64,000 nt of DNA from Pseudomonadota bacterium (GTDB lineage: Bacteria; Pseudomonadota; Alphaproteobacteria; Rhizobiales; Xanthobacteraceae), in the NCBI GenBank assembly GCA_023387695.1, contig JAEWHT010000452.1:14879-78878 (forward strand), written 5' to 3'. Numbering within the stretch: the stretch's first letter is position 1; every line of letters starts with the position of its first letter. Made by a program: the position numbers and the translations under genes. Below the pieces are notes generated by a model. That model was not told the origin of the DNA and ran no database searches. It was given only the letters and a program-made list of their open reading frames with translations. Shown here in pieces: positions 1-7,434 of this stretch.

Positions 1-373
1 GACACTTCCCTGGATCTATGCGGACGACCGTAACTGCCCGACATCGTCGTCGGTCACTCTCGCTCGTCAGCGGATGGAACTATGGATTTTGGCTGCTTAC
101 TCAGAACTTGCGGAAATTGATAAACACCGCGAGCAATGGATTGTGCTGTGTCAGATTGAGACCTCATCATTAATGTCGATTAAATGCGATCATCGAGATT
201 CAGGCATCGCCGGTATCGCAAAACTGACATTGACGGGTGTCTGGCGGCCGGATCGGCCTCATCGCAGGCTTGACATAGATCAAAGTCGGCAAGTCGGGCA
301 TGGCCGATTTCGGGAGCCATCGACTGCAGCCAGGTTCAGGCTCGGCCGACGCGGACAAGTCTTGGGGGACCCT
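1..373. other. No supportable gene; leader of the HdeA-like gene
   Basis: An open frame runs from position 74 into the HdeA-like gene, but its first 100 codons resemble no protein I know and the real start at 374 has its own Shine-Dalgarno sequence and signal peptide. The stretch probably holds the promoter of that gene. I could not identify a convincing -35/-10 pair. Confidence 0.5.
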
Positions 374-694
374 ATGAACAAGCCAGTGTTGACGATCGTT
401 GCTTTGCTCGCGCTCGGGGCACCCGCGATGGCGGAAGACAAGCTGGTCGTCGACATGAGCAAGCTGACCTGCCGGGAGCTGATCAAGGCCGATTTCCAGG
501 ATTTCGCCGGCCTGACGATGTGGCTGAGCGGCTATTACAACGCCAGCGTCCGCAACAGCGTGATCGACCTGTATCAGTTCGCAAGAGCCGCCAAGGCGGT
601 GAAGGACACCTGCCAGACCACGCCGCAGGCGACAGTGATGTCGGCGGCCGAGAGCGCGCTCGGCATCAAGATGCCCAAGCCCAAGGCGCGCTAG
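374..694 (+). CDS. HdeA/HdeB-family small periplasmic protein
   Basis: This encodes 106 residues. Residues 1-20 form a Sec signal peptide ending in APAMA, so the protein is periplasmic. The mature part has the HdeA/HdeB layout: Cys33 in LTCRE, a Trp-Leu-Ser-Gly-Tyr stretch at 50-54, and Cys80 in KDTC followed by a Pro. The two Cys would form the family's single disulfide. HdeA proteins are acid-stress chaperones, but many alphaproteobacterial members have no tested role. The start at 374 was chosen because GGGGGAC lies just upstream and the signal peptide begins there. The neighbour is convergent and its stop overlaps by 4 bp. Confidence 0.8.
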   Translation: MNKPVLTIVALLALGAPAMAEDKLVVDMSKLTCRELIKADFQDFAGLTMWLSGYYNASVRNSVIDLYQFARAAKAVKDTCQTTPQATVMSAAESALGIKMPKPKAR

Positions 695-1785
695 CGGGAG
701 GCCGTTCGGGACGCATCCTCGCCGAGTTGCTGGCCCTGTGCGAGCCGCTGCTTGATCATTACCATGACCGAGCCCACTTCGTCGAAGGCTCTGGAGTGGG
801 AATCGTCTCCGCCGAGATGCGTGAGATCGAACACCTGGATCTTCTGCTGCGCGAGAGTGCTTTTGTAGGGCTCATCCTGCGGATTGATGTCGCCGAGACG
901 CACCGTCCCTCCGGCGAGAGACTTCGATACTTTGAGGGCGACATCATCCTGAGACAGAAACAGACCGATGCGGGGACGCCGTGGTCCCACCGCTCCGACC
1001 TGGCTGATGAACTCGTCGAACCCGATATCGGGCGCGACAAGTGCGACATTCTTCAGCTTCGACACCGACCCGCCGCGTGACGCCCTGTTCCGCAACGCGT
1101 CGAGCGTGACCAGGCAGCCCATGGAGTGGCAGACGAATGTGATCTCCTTGATGGCGGGATTGGCGTTCACCGTGTCCAACAACTCGGCCAATGCCGTTCC
1201 CGATTGCCCCGCGACCTTGCGGTCATGATCGTACGACCCGAGGTTACCCGCCCCCTGCGATGGCCATGAAAACAGGATGGGAATGACGGGAAGCCGGCCG
1301 TCTTGAACGAATTGGGCGTAGCGATACACCGCGTCGTCGAAACGGTTGTTGAAGCCGTGGACGAAGACCATCGCCTTGTTCAGCCGCCTGGCCTTTGCCG
1401 CGTTGCTGACGGCAGCATTGAATTCGGCACGATCCAGATAGCCGGCCGATGTCGTCACGAACTCCTTGCGCGGGTCGCCTGGCGGTGACAGCGGCCACTG
1501 GATTTCGCCGACCGTGCGCGATCCATCCGGCGGAATCGACACCGTCACCTGAGCGTAAGCCATCTCGCTGGACGGCTCGCGGCTGAACATCTCGCCGGGA
1601 TCGCTGCTGGACCGCGCGCGGGTCGTTCCGATCAGGATCGGGACCTGGGAGGTCGCTTCAACCGCCTCGCTGCTTGGGACAAGCGCGCCTTGCAGAGGAC
1701 GCATAGTGCAGGACGAGCAGGCCGGGACCGTCAGCAAGATAGCTGCGACGCGCAGGTAGGCGACGATACGGCCCCGTCGATGCAT
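691..1785 (-). CDS. DUF900-type alpha/beta hydrolase, exported
   Basis: This encodes 364 residues from the ATG at 1785. An ATG-less extension to 1806 was rejected because GGGAGGAGAG sits directly upstream of 1785. The N-terminus has Arg residues, a hydrophobic stretch and a Cys-rich end (VPACSSC), which suggests a lipoprotein or an exported protein, although Pro before the Ala-Cys is unusual for a lipobox. The hydrolase core shows VFVHGFNN (oxyanion-hole region) and a nucleophile elbow CHSMG, where Cys replaces the first Gly of GxSxG as is common in DUF900 proteins. A late Asp (APDIGFDEF) and His (DLTHLGGDDSHS) could complete the triad. The substrate is unknown. It converges on the HdeA-like gene. 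Confidence 0.75.
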   Translation of the reverse strand: MHRRGRIVAYLRVAAILLTVPACSSCTMRPLQGALVPSSEAVEATSQVPILIGTTRARSSSDPGEMFSREPSSEMAYAQVTVSIPPDGSRTVGEIQWPLSPPGDPRKEFVTTSAGYLDRAEFNAAVSNAAKARRLNKAMVFVHGFNNRFDDAVYRYAQFVQDGRLPVIPILFSWPSQGAGNLGSYDHDRKVAGQSGTALAELLDTVNANPAIKEITFVCHSMGCLVTLDALRNRASRGGSVSKLKNVALVAPDIGFDEFISQVGAVGPRRPRIGLFLSQDDVALKVSKSLAGGTVRLGDINPQDEPYKSTLAQQKIQVFDLTHLGGDDSHSRAFDEVGSVMVMIKQRLAQGQQLGEDASRTASR

Positions 1786-1946
1786 CCGGCTCTCCTCCCG
1801 GCGCACACCCTACGGTCCGGGACAGTCTGGTACTTGCTCTTGCCGGCCTCAATGTCGAGGTGGTCAGCGGGTGCAACCAGCACCAAAATGGGCCGTGCGC
1901 AAGTCCGCTTGATCCAGATCAATGGTTCGACGCAGCGCCGACCTCC

Positions 1947-2219
1947 TCAGCGGTCTTCTTCCTTTGCTATGGAGACGAGGATTTCAAGCTGGCGTGCCAA
2001 AGTGACATAGCTTCGGGAAATGTTCGTGAGAACCGTGGACCTTCTTGGTGTGATCCCGGCTTGCGCGGCTTCATTCTTGTAGTGCTCCGCAAGCCTGCGG
2101 CAATCGGCAAACGTCAACAAACCAAGGCTCCAGGACAGCAACACGAAGCCAGTTTCTAGACGAGGCGGTGCAGTCCCACTTGCGTTAACGCAATGGCGTT
2201 TGCCCGTAAGACTACGCAT
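1947..2219 (-). CDS. Small hypothetical protein, Bradyrhizobium-type
   Basis: I do not recognise a function. The C-terminal 55 residues (from FADCRRLAEHYKNEAA to the end in KEEDR) look like a genuine small helical protein: amphipathic, with Arg/Glu pairs and no signal peptide. The N-terminal part is less protein-like. The true start may be an internal TTG at 2117, which is preceded by CTGGAG. The gene lies between the DUF900 hydrolase and a secreted unknown on the same strand. Confidence 0.5.
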   Translation of the reverse strand: MRSLTGKRHCVNASGTAPPRLETGFVLLSWSLGLLTFADCRRLAEHYKNEAAQAGITPRRSTVLTNISRSYVTLARQLEILVSIAKEEDR

Positions 2220-2224
2220 CAACG

Positions 2225-2719
2225 CTATCGCGTGTCCTTGTTCAGCTCGATCGCGACCTCCGACATCCAGGATCCCGGTGCTTCCATCAGGAACGACTGA
2301 TGACTGGCCTTGGTCTGGATTGTCACCAGCGCAGCAACGGTGTTGCCTTCAATACGAGCTTCGATCAGGCCGTCCTTGTTCGTGCCGGTGACCTTGCCGC
2401 CCTGCCGGTATTCATGCTCGAACCAGTTGCCCGAAAGCTCCGTGCCGCTCTGATCGATATTCGCCGACAACACCATCTTGTAGGCATCGCTCGCGCAGCG
2501 CAGGTCGAGGCTCACGGAACGGCCGGGCTTGGTGATGTTGTACGCCACCTTGCAGCGAACCTTCTCACGCGGACCGTCCGACGGCTTCATGGTGCCGCTG
2601 CCCGACCATGTACCGCCGAGGCCATCGAACACCGGTTCTGCGCGCACCGGGTTGATGCTTGCTAGCACCAGGCAGGCTGCGCCCGCGCCTAAACATATCG
2701 CCGAGAGATTCAATCGCAT
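2225..2719 (-). CDS. Secreted hypothetical protein
   Basis: This encodes 164 residues. The ATG at 2719 opens a clear signal peptide (MRLNLSAICLGAG..., cleavage near VRA-EP), so the longer frame to 2773 was not used. The mature protein begins FDGLGGTWSGSGTM and continues with alternating hydrophobic residues typical of a small beta-barrel. It contains two Cys (VRCKVAY and DLRCASD) that could form a disulfide. A WSGSG start with an R.KVRCKVAY motif is common in uncharacterised rhizobial periplasmic proteins. The role is unknown. Confidence 0.7.
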   Translation of the reverse strand: MRLNLSAICLGAGAACLVLASINPVRAEPVFDGLGGTWSGSGTMKPSDGPREKVRCKVAYNITKPGRSVSLDLRCASDAYKMVLSANIDQSGTELSGNWFEHEYRQGGKVTGTNKDGLIEARIEGNTVAALVTIQTKASHQSFLMEAPGSWMSEVAIELNKDTR

Positions 2720-2918
2720 CACCCAATCCTGATCGCTGAGGTTTCGGCCCCTCCTAGGCCGAGACAGGCGCAAGATGTTGGCGAAGATGTTGAGAGATGT
2801 TGCGGGAAATTGTCCGGGTGTTGCCGATATTGCCGTTAGACTTCACCGCCCAAACGTGGACAATGGTGCCTAAGCGCTTCGCGCGCAGTGCACACCAAGA
2901 TGCGCCAGAGGAAACAAG

Positions 2919-4394
2919 ATGCCGACCGCCTTCCCGTCGCCCATCCCCACCATTCCGACCGCTCCCCTGACCTCCCAGCTCCGCGATGCCTTGCGCACCA
3001 TCGTGGGTGAGAAAGGTTTCATCGAGGACGCGCACGGCATGCAGCCGTTCGTCACCGATTGGCGCGGCGTGCTATCCGGTAACGCGGGCGCCGTCATACG
3101 TCCCGGCAACACCGAGGAAGTCTCAAAAGTGGTCCGGCTCTGCCATGAGCATGGTGTCGCGATCGTGCCGCAGGGGGGCAATACGGGGCTGATGGGCGGG
3201 GCCACGCCCTGGCCGGCCCACACCGGCATCGTACTGTCGCTGGGCCGGATGAACCGCGTGCTGGACGTCGATCCCGTCGGTTACGCGATGACGGTCGAAG
3301 CCGGCTGTGTATTGCAGACGCTGCAGGAGACTGCGGCTGAAAACGACCGCTTCCTGCCGCTGAGCCTCGGTGCCCAGGGGTCCTGCATGATCGGGGGCAA
3401 TCTCTCGACCAACGCCGGCGGCGTGCAGGTGCTGCGCTATGGCAACGCCCGCAATCTCGTGCTGGGGCTCGAGGTGGTGCTGCCCAACGGCGACATCTGG
3501 AACGGATTGCGCGCGCTGAAGAAGGACAACACCGGCTACGATCTCAAGCACCTCTTCATGGGCGCGGAGGGAACGCTCGGCATCATCACCAAGGTCGTCC
3601 TCAAGCTGTGGCCGGCGCCCAAGGACGTCTGCACCGCGTGGCTGGCCATCCCAAATCCTCAGGCGGCGCTGGAGATCCTCTCCGAAGCGCATGCGGCTTC
3701 CGAGGACAATGTCGGGTCCTGCGAGATTTTGAGTCGCGCCGCCGTCGACCTCGTCATGCGCCGTATTCCCGGCGTCCAGGATCCGATCAAGGCGGATACG
3801 CCGTGGTACCTGCTGCTTGAATGGTCGTCCTCGCGCGCACGGCAGGATGGGGCCGACGGCATGTCGGAAAAGCTGGAAGCGTTTCTCGCCGATCAACTCG
3901 AGGCCGGCCGCGTGCTCGACGCGGTCATCGCGCAGACCGTCAGCCAATCGCGCAACATGTGGCGCATCCGCGAAGCCATGGCCGAGGCCTCACGCGCCGA
4001 GGGCCCGGGCATCAGCTACGACATCTCGGTCGCAATCTCCAAAATTCCGGAGTTCATCGACAAGGGCCTCAAGGCCTCGCTCGAGATTCTCCCAAGCATT
4101 CGCCCTTATCCGCTGGGGCACATCGGCGATGGCAACCTACATTTCTCGTTCATGGGGCCGATCGGCATGGATCAGCAGACGCTGAACCAATACTCCGCCG
4201 CGATCACACGGGCCGTGAACGATCTCGTCACCTCCATGGGCGGCTCGATCTCGGCGGAGCACGGCATCGGCATCGAGAAGCTCGACGAGCTCAGCCACTA
4301 CCGCTCCAAGACCGAGCTCGACATCATGCGTACCATCAAGCGCGCGCTCGATCCGCAGAACATCATGAACCCAGGCAAGGTGCTGCGGGTGTGA
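2919..4394 (+). CDS. FAD-binding oxidase, GlcD / D-2-hydroxyacid dehydrogenase type
   Basis: This encodes 491 residues, the usual size for the D-lactate / D-2-hydroxyglutarate dehydrogenase group of the VAO flavoprotein family. The FAD-binding half (about 40-215) has PQGGNTGLMGG, the pyrophosphate-binding loop, and GGNLSTNAGGVQVLRYG. The C-terminal half carries the family markers GHIGDGNLHFSF (metal and substrate His) and SAEHGIG, and ends NPGKVLRV. It should oxidise a D-2-hydroxyacid to the 2-oxoacid and pass electrons to a flavoprotein or quinone. The exact substrate cannot be read from the sequence. The start has GAGGAAAC upstream. A palindromic repeat follows the stop. Confidence 0.9.
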   Translation: MPTAFPSPIPTIPTAPLTSQLRDALRTIVGEKGFIEDAHGMQPFVTDWRGVLSGNAGAVIRPGNTEEVSKVVRLCHEHGVAIVPQGGNTGLMGGATPWPAHTGIVLSLGRMNRVLDVDPVGYAMTVEAGCVLQTLQETAAENDRFLPLSLGAQGSCMIGGNLSTNAGGVQVLRYGNARNLVLGLEVVLPNGDIWNGLRALKKDNTGYDLKHLFMGAEGTLGIITKVVLKLWPAPKDVCTAWLAIPNPQAALEILSEAHAASEDNVGSCEILSRAAVDLVMRRIPGVQDPIKADTPWYLLLEWSSSRARQDGADGMSEKLEAFLADQLEAGRVLDAVIAQTVSQSRNMWRIREAMAEASRAEGPGISYDISVAISKIPEFIDKGLKASLEILPSIRPYPLGHIGDGNLHFSFMGPIGMDQQTLNQYSAAITRAVNDLVTSMGGSISAEHGIGIEKLDELSHYRSKTELDIMRTIKRALDPQNIMNPGKVLRV

Positions 4395-4419
4395 TGGGCG
4401 ACGAACGGCTCAACAAACT

Positions 4420-4505
4420 CGTCATTGCGAGCGCAGCGAAGCAATCCAGAATCCCGCCGCGGAGACAGTCTGGATTGCTTCGTCGCAAGAGCTCCTCGCA
4501 ATGAC
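4420..4505. repeat. Dispersed palindromic repeat, CGTCATTGCGAG type, copy 1
   Basis: The element starts CGTCATTGCGAG and ends CTCGCAATGAC, so its ends are inverted repeats. Internally GAAGCAATCCAGA and TCTGGATTGCTTC also pair. A related copy lies at 25428-25513. It sits between two convergent genes and could fold as a bidirectional terminator-like hairpin. Confidence 0.85.
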
Positions 4506-4529
4506 CGTGGTTTGCCGAGACGGCTGGGC

Positions 4530-6089
4530 CTACGGCCTGATCGTCATGTTCTCCGGAGGCCCCGCCTTTCGCAGCGGTTCGGCTAGCCGCGCGAACTCGC
4601 ACAATAGCGAGCGCGTTTTCCTGGGATCGATGATCTCCTCGACCCAGAACTTTTCGGCCGAGCGGAATGGCGAGCGCAGCTTGTTGAGACGCTCCTCGAT
4701 CTCCTTCAGCTTCGCGTCCTTATCCTCGGCCGCGTCGATATCGGCGCGATAGGCAGCCTCGATGCCGCCTTCGAGCGGCAGCGAGCCCCAATAGGCCGAC
4801 GGCCAGGCATAGCGAATCGAGAAGCGGTCGGCCGGCTGATGCACGACACCCGCCACACCAAAGGCGTTGCGCAGGATCACGGTGCACCAGGGCACGGTGG
4901 TCTGGTTGACGGCGGCCATGGCGCGGACGCCGTGACGGATGGTTGCCGCCTTCTCGGCATCGAGGCCAATCATGAAGCCGGGGCAATCCATGAGATAAAC
5001 GATCGGCAAATGGAAGGTCTCGGCGAAGTCCACCCACCGCACGACCTTCTGGCAGGCATCCGCCGTCCAGGAGCCGCCATAGTGGAAACTGTCGCTGGCA
5101 AGCACCATCACCGCCCTGCCCTCGAGCCGCGCGAGGCCGACGATGATCGGCTTGCCGAATTGGCTTGCGACCTCGAAGAACGAGCCCTTGTCGACGACCG
5201 ATTCAATGATCGGACGGACCTTGTAGACCTGCTTGCGGTTGCGCGGCACCGCCTTCATCAGCGCTTCTTCCGTGCGCTCCGGATTGTCGATACACGGCAA
5301 GGTCGGCGGTAACTCGTAGACCGACGAGGGCAGATAGGACAGGAAGCGCCGCGCGCAGGCAAAGGCCTCCTCCTCTGTGTCGACAGCATGATCGACCGCG
5401 CCGGCGCGCGTCTGGATGTCGGCGCCGCCGAGCTCTTCCTTCGAAAGATTCTGGCCCAGCGCCTTCACCACCGGCGGACCCGCGACAAACATCGCAGACT
5501 TCCGCGTCATGATGGAATAGTGGCTCGCGGCAAGACGCGCAGCACCGAGCCCCGCAACCGAGCCGAGGCCGAGCGCGACCACGGGCACACGCGAGAGGTT
5601 CTCCGTCGTGAAGCGATACCAGCGTGTGCCGCCGATGCCGCCCGGCAGGTTCGCCGCACCCTTGGTCTCGATGGTCTTGACCGAGCCGCCGCCGCCCGAG
5701 CCCTCGATGATGCGGACGATAGGCAGACGGAAGTCGTGCGCCATCTCCTCCGCCATCAAGGGCTTCGCCGAGATCGACGCATCCGCCGAGCCGCCACGCA
5801 CGGTGAAATCGTCACCGACGACGACGACCGTGCGGCCGTCGACGCGTGCCCGGCCAAACACACAGTTCGCCGGCGTCACGGTCTTCAGCTCGCCCTTGGG
5901 ATCGTACTCACCGATGCCGGAGACGGCACCGATTTCGTGGAAGCTTCCCTTGTCGATCAGCTTGTCGATGCGTTCCCGAACAGTCAGCCGGCCCTGGTCA
6001 TGCTGTCGCTTGACCTTGTCAACGCCGCCCATCTCCCGCGCGAAGGCTTCGCGCCGGGCGAGCTCGTCGAGTTCCGGCTTCCAGTTCAT
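4530..6089 (-). CDS. Acyl-CoA carboxylase, carboxyltransferase subunit
   Basis: This encodes 519 residues, the normal length for the propionyl/methylcrotonyl/acetyl-CoA carboxylase beta type. The N-terminal domain includes GRLTVRERIDKLIDKGSF and the acyl-CoA pocket IEGSGGGGS. The C-terminal domain has DCPGFMIG and RNAFGVAG, which help bind carboxybiotin. It would transfer CO2 from carboxybiotin to an acyl-CoA. GGAGGGAG lies upstream of the ATG at 6089. That start lies inside the 3' end of the IclR gene (71-bp overlap), so translation may be coupled. The BCCP gene at 7089 is the likely partner; no biotin carboxylase gene is present in the window. Confidence 0.92.
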   Translation of the reverse strand: MNWKPELDELARREAFAREMGGVDKVKRQHDQGRLTVRERIDKLIDKGSFHEIGAVSGIGEYDPKGELKTVTPANCVFGRARVDGRTVVVVGDDFTVRGGSADASISAKPLMAEEMAHDFRLPIVRIIEGSGGGGSVKTIETKGAANLPGGIGGTRWYRFTTENLSRVPVVALGLGSVAGLGAARLAASHYSIMTRKSAMFVAGPPVVKALGQNLSKEELGGADIQTRAGAVDHAVDTEEEAFACARRFLSYLPSSVYELPPTLPCIDNPERTEEALMKAVPRNRKQVYKVRPIIESVVDKGSFFEVASQFGKPIIVGLARLEGRAVMVLASDSFHYGGSWTADACQKVVRWVDFAETFHLPIVYLMDCPGFMIGLDAEKAATIRHGVRAMAAVNQTTVPWCTVILRNAFGVAGVVHQPADRFSIRYAWPSAYWGSLPLEGGIEAAYRADIDAAEDKDAKLKEIEERLNKLRSPFRSAEKFWVEEIIDPRKTRSLLCEFARLAEPLRKAGPPENMTIRP

Positions 6090-6993
6090 TCACTCCCTCC
6101 GAATTGATCGGCTTATTATTGTTATGCACGGCCATTGCGACCGGTTTACGCGAGATGCGGTTGTTGAAGACGTCGCCTTCGGCGCCTTCCATCAAACTGC
6201 CGAGCGAGCGGCCGAGCGTCAGCATCAACGGCGCGACCTCGGCATGCAGACGCTGCTCGTCATACATCGCCGACAGCAGTCCGATCGTGATGACGACGAA
6301 GGTCTGATACTGCGGCGACCAGATCGGCACCGCCAGACCATTGATGTGCGGGCTCCAGAGGCCGCAGGCGGTGACGTAGCCGCGCTCGCGCAACGATTGC
6401 CGGTTGGCCTCGATGCGGGGCCGCAGGATCTTTGCAGCCTCGGGCGCTTCGCGCTCCATGTCATTGATGAAGGCATCGCCGACTTCCGGCGACAGCGCCG
6501 CCGTATAAGCAGCACCCGCCGCGGTCGAGGCCATCGAGATGCGGCTGCCGGTGCCCTCGTGCAGGCCGAGCGCAGAAGCCGACCGCGCGAACTGGAGATA
6601 GACGAGATGGAAGCGATCCGGCACGACGAAGCCGACGGTGCCCGGCAATTGCTCGGCGACTTCCTGAAGCCGCTGGCGGATCATGCTGCGCAGCTGCGCG
6701 CCCTTCATCATCGAAGCGCTCATCGCCACAGCGCTCGGGCCGATGCGATATTTCTGATCGCGCGGCAGATAGACGAGCTGGCCCATGCGCGTCAGCGTGT
6801 GCGTGAGGCGCGACACGGTTGAGCGCGGCAGGCCGCAGCGATTTGAAATCTCGAGATTGCCGAGTCGGGCCTCATGGCCCTCGAAGCATCGCAACACGTC
6901 GAACGCGCGCGACACCACCTGGATCACATCACCTTCACCGGCATCGCCAGCGAGTGCACCTTGTCTGCTTAACCGCTCCGAACGTCGTCCCAT
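6019..6993 (-). CDS. IclR-family transcriptional regulator
   Basis: This encodes 324 residues, longer than the usual 250-280. The winged helix-turn-helix is at about 22-85 (VSRAFDVLRCFEG...GLPRSTVSRLTHTL), followed by the effector domain (SAVAMSASMM..., SPHINGLAVPI, FVVITIGL). The last ~35 residues (PINSEGVNELEAG...) are Arg-rich and not conserved in the family. They are encoded by the overlap with the carboxyltransferase gene. The regulator is divergent from BCCP, and two adjoining palindromes between them (7009-7032) are good operator candidates. It most likely controls both the carboxyltransferase and BCCP. Confidence 0.88.
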   Translation of the reverse strand: MGRRSERLSRQGALAGDAGEGDVIQVVSRAFDVLRCFEGHEARLGNLEISNRCGLPRSTVSRLTHTLTRMGQLVYLPRDQKYRIGPSAVAMSASMMKGAQLRSMIRQRLQEVAEQLPGTVGFVVPDRFHLVYLQFARSASALGLHEGTGSRISMASTAAGAAYTAALSPEVGDAFINDMEREAPEAAKILRPRIEANRQSLRERGYVTACGLWSPHINGLAVPIWSPQYQTFVVITIGLLSAMYDEQRLHAEVAPLMLTLGRSLGSLMEGAEGDVFNNRISRKPVAMAVHNNNKPINSEGVNELEAGTRRARPARSLRAGDGRR

Positions 6994-7008
6994 GATCCCT
7001 ACCGTTTG

Positions 7009-7032
7009 TTCCGCTCTGCGGAATTAAATTCC
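7009..7032. promoter_or_regulatory. Overlapping palindromes, candidate IclR operator
   Basis: TTCCGC-TCT-GCGGAA at 7009-7023 is a perfect inverted repeat. It overlaps a second one, GGAATT-A-AATTCC at 7020-7032. They lie 16-39 bp upstream of the iclR start and about 57-80 bp upstream of the BCCP start, as expected for a divergent promoter region. Binding is inferred. Confidence 0.55.
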
Positions 7033-7088
7033 ACTTTATGAGCGACGCTACCTCAGGCATTTTGCGACGACAACAAAAAGGCGATGGC

Positions 7089-7310
7089 ATGCCAGAAATT
7101 AAGATCGTCACGGAGGTCGCGGGCCGCATCTGCGCGACTCCCGTGCAAGTTGGAAGAACTGTCGCCGATGGCGATGACGTTGTGGTCGTCGAAGCCATGA
7201 AGATGGAGATACCGGTGCCCTCGCCTGCAGCCGGCACGCTGAAATCACTGCTCGTAGAGATCGATGACCTTGTCGCCGAAGGCCAGGCGATCGCGATCGT
7301 CACGAACTAA
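7089..7310 (+). CDS. Biotin carboxyl carrier protein (biotinyl-lipoyl domain)
   Basis: This encodes 73 residues, essentially one biotinyl domain. The biotin attachment motif is VEAMKMEIPV, with the central Lys as the expected biotinylation site. The flanks IVTEVAGRICATPVQVG and SPAAGTLKSLLVE form the two-fold beta-barrel halves. The start at 7089 is preferred over 7038 because AAGG lies seven bases upstream and the domain begins at once. It probably serves the carboxyltransferase encoded at 4530-6089, making a split acyl-CoA carboxylase. The biotin carboxylase would have to come from elsewhere in the genome. Confidence 0.88.
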   Translation: MPEIKIVTEVAGRICATPVQVGRTVADGDDVVVVEAMKMEIPVPSPAAGTLKSLLVEIDDLVAEGQAIAIVTN

Positions 7311-7434
7311 GCGCGCCGTGCCCGCGACAATCTGAAACAGATCATATCGCGACGACGCTCCACATCTTGCGTCCGGGCGTCATCGCGCACGAAGCCGGGT
7401 TGCGCATGCCAGGATTGCGTTGCACAAGTGAGCG

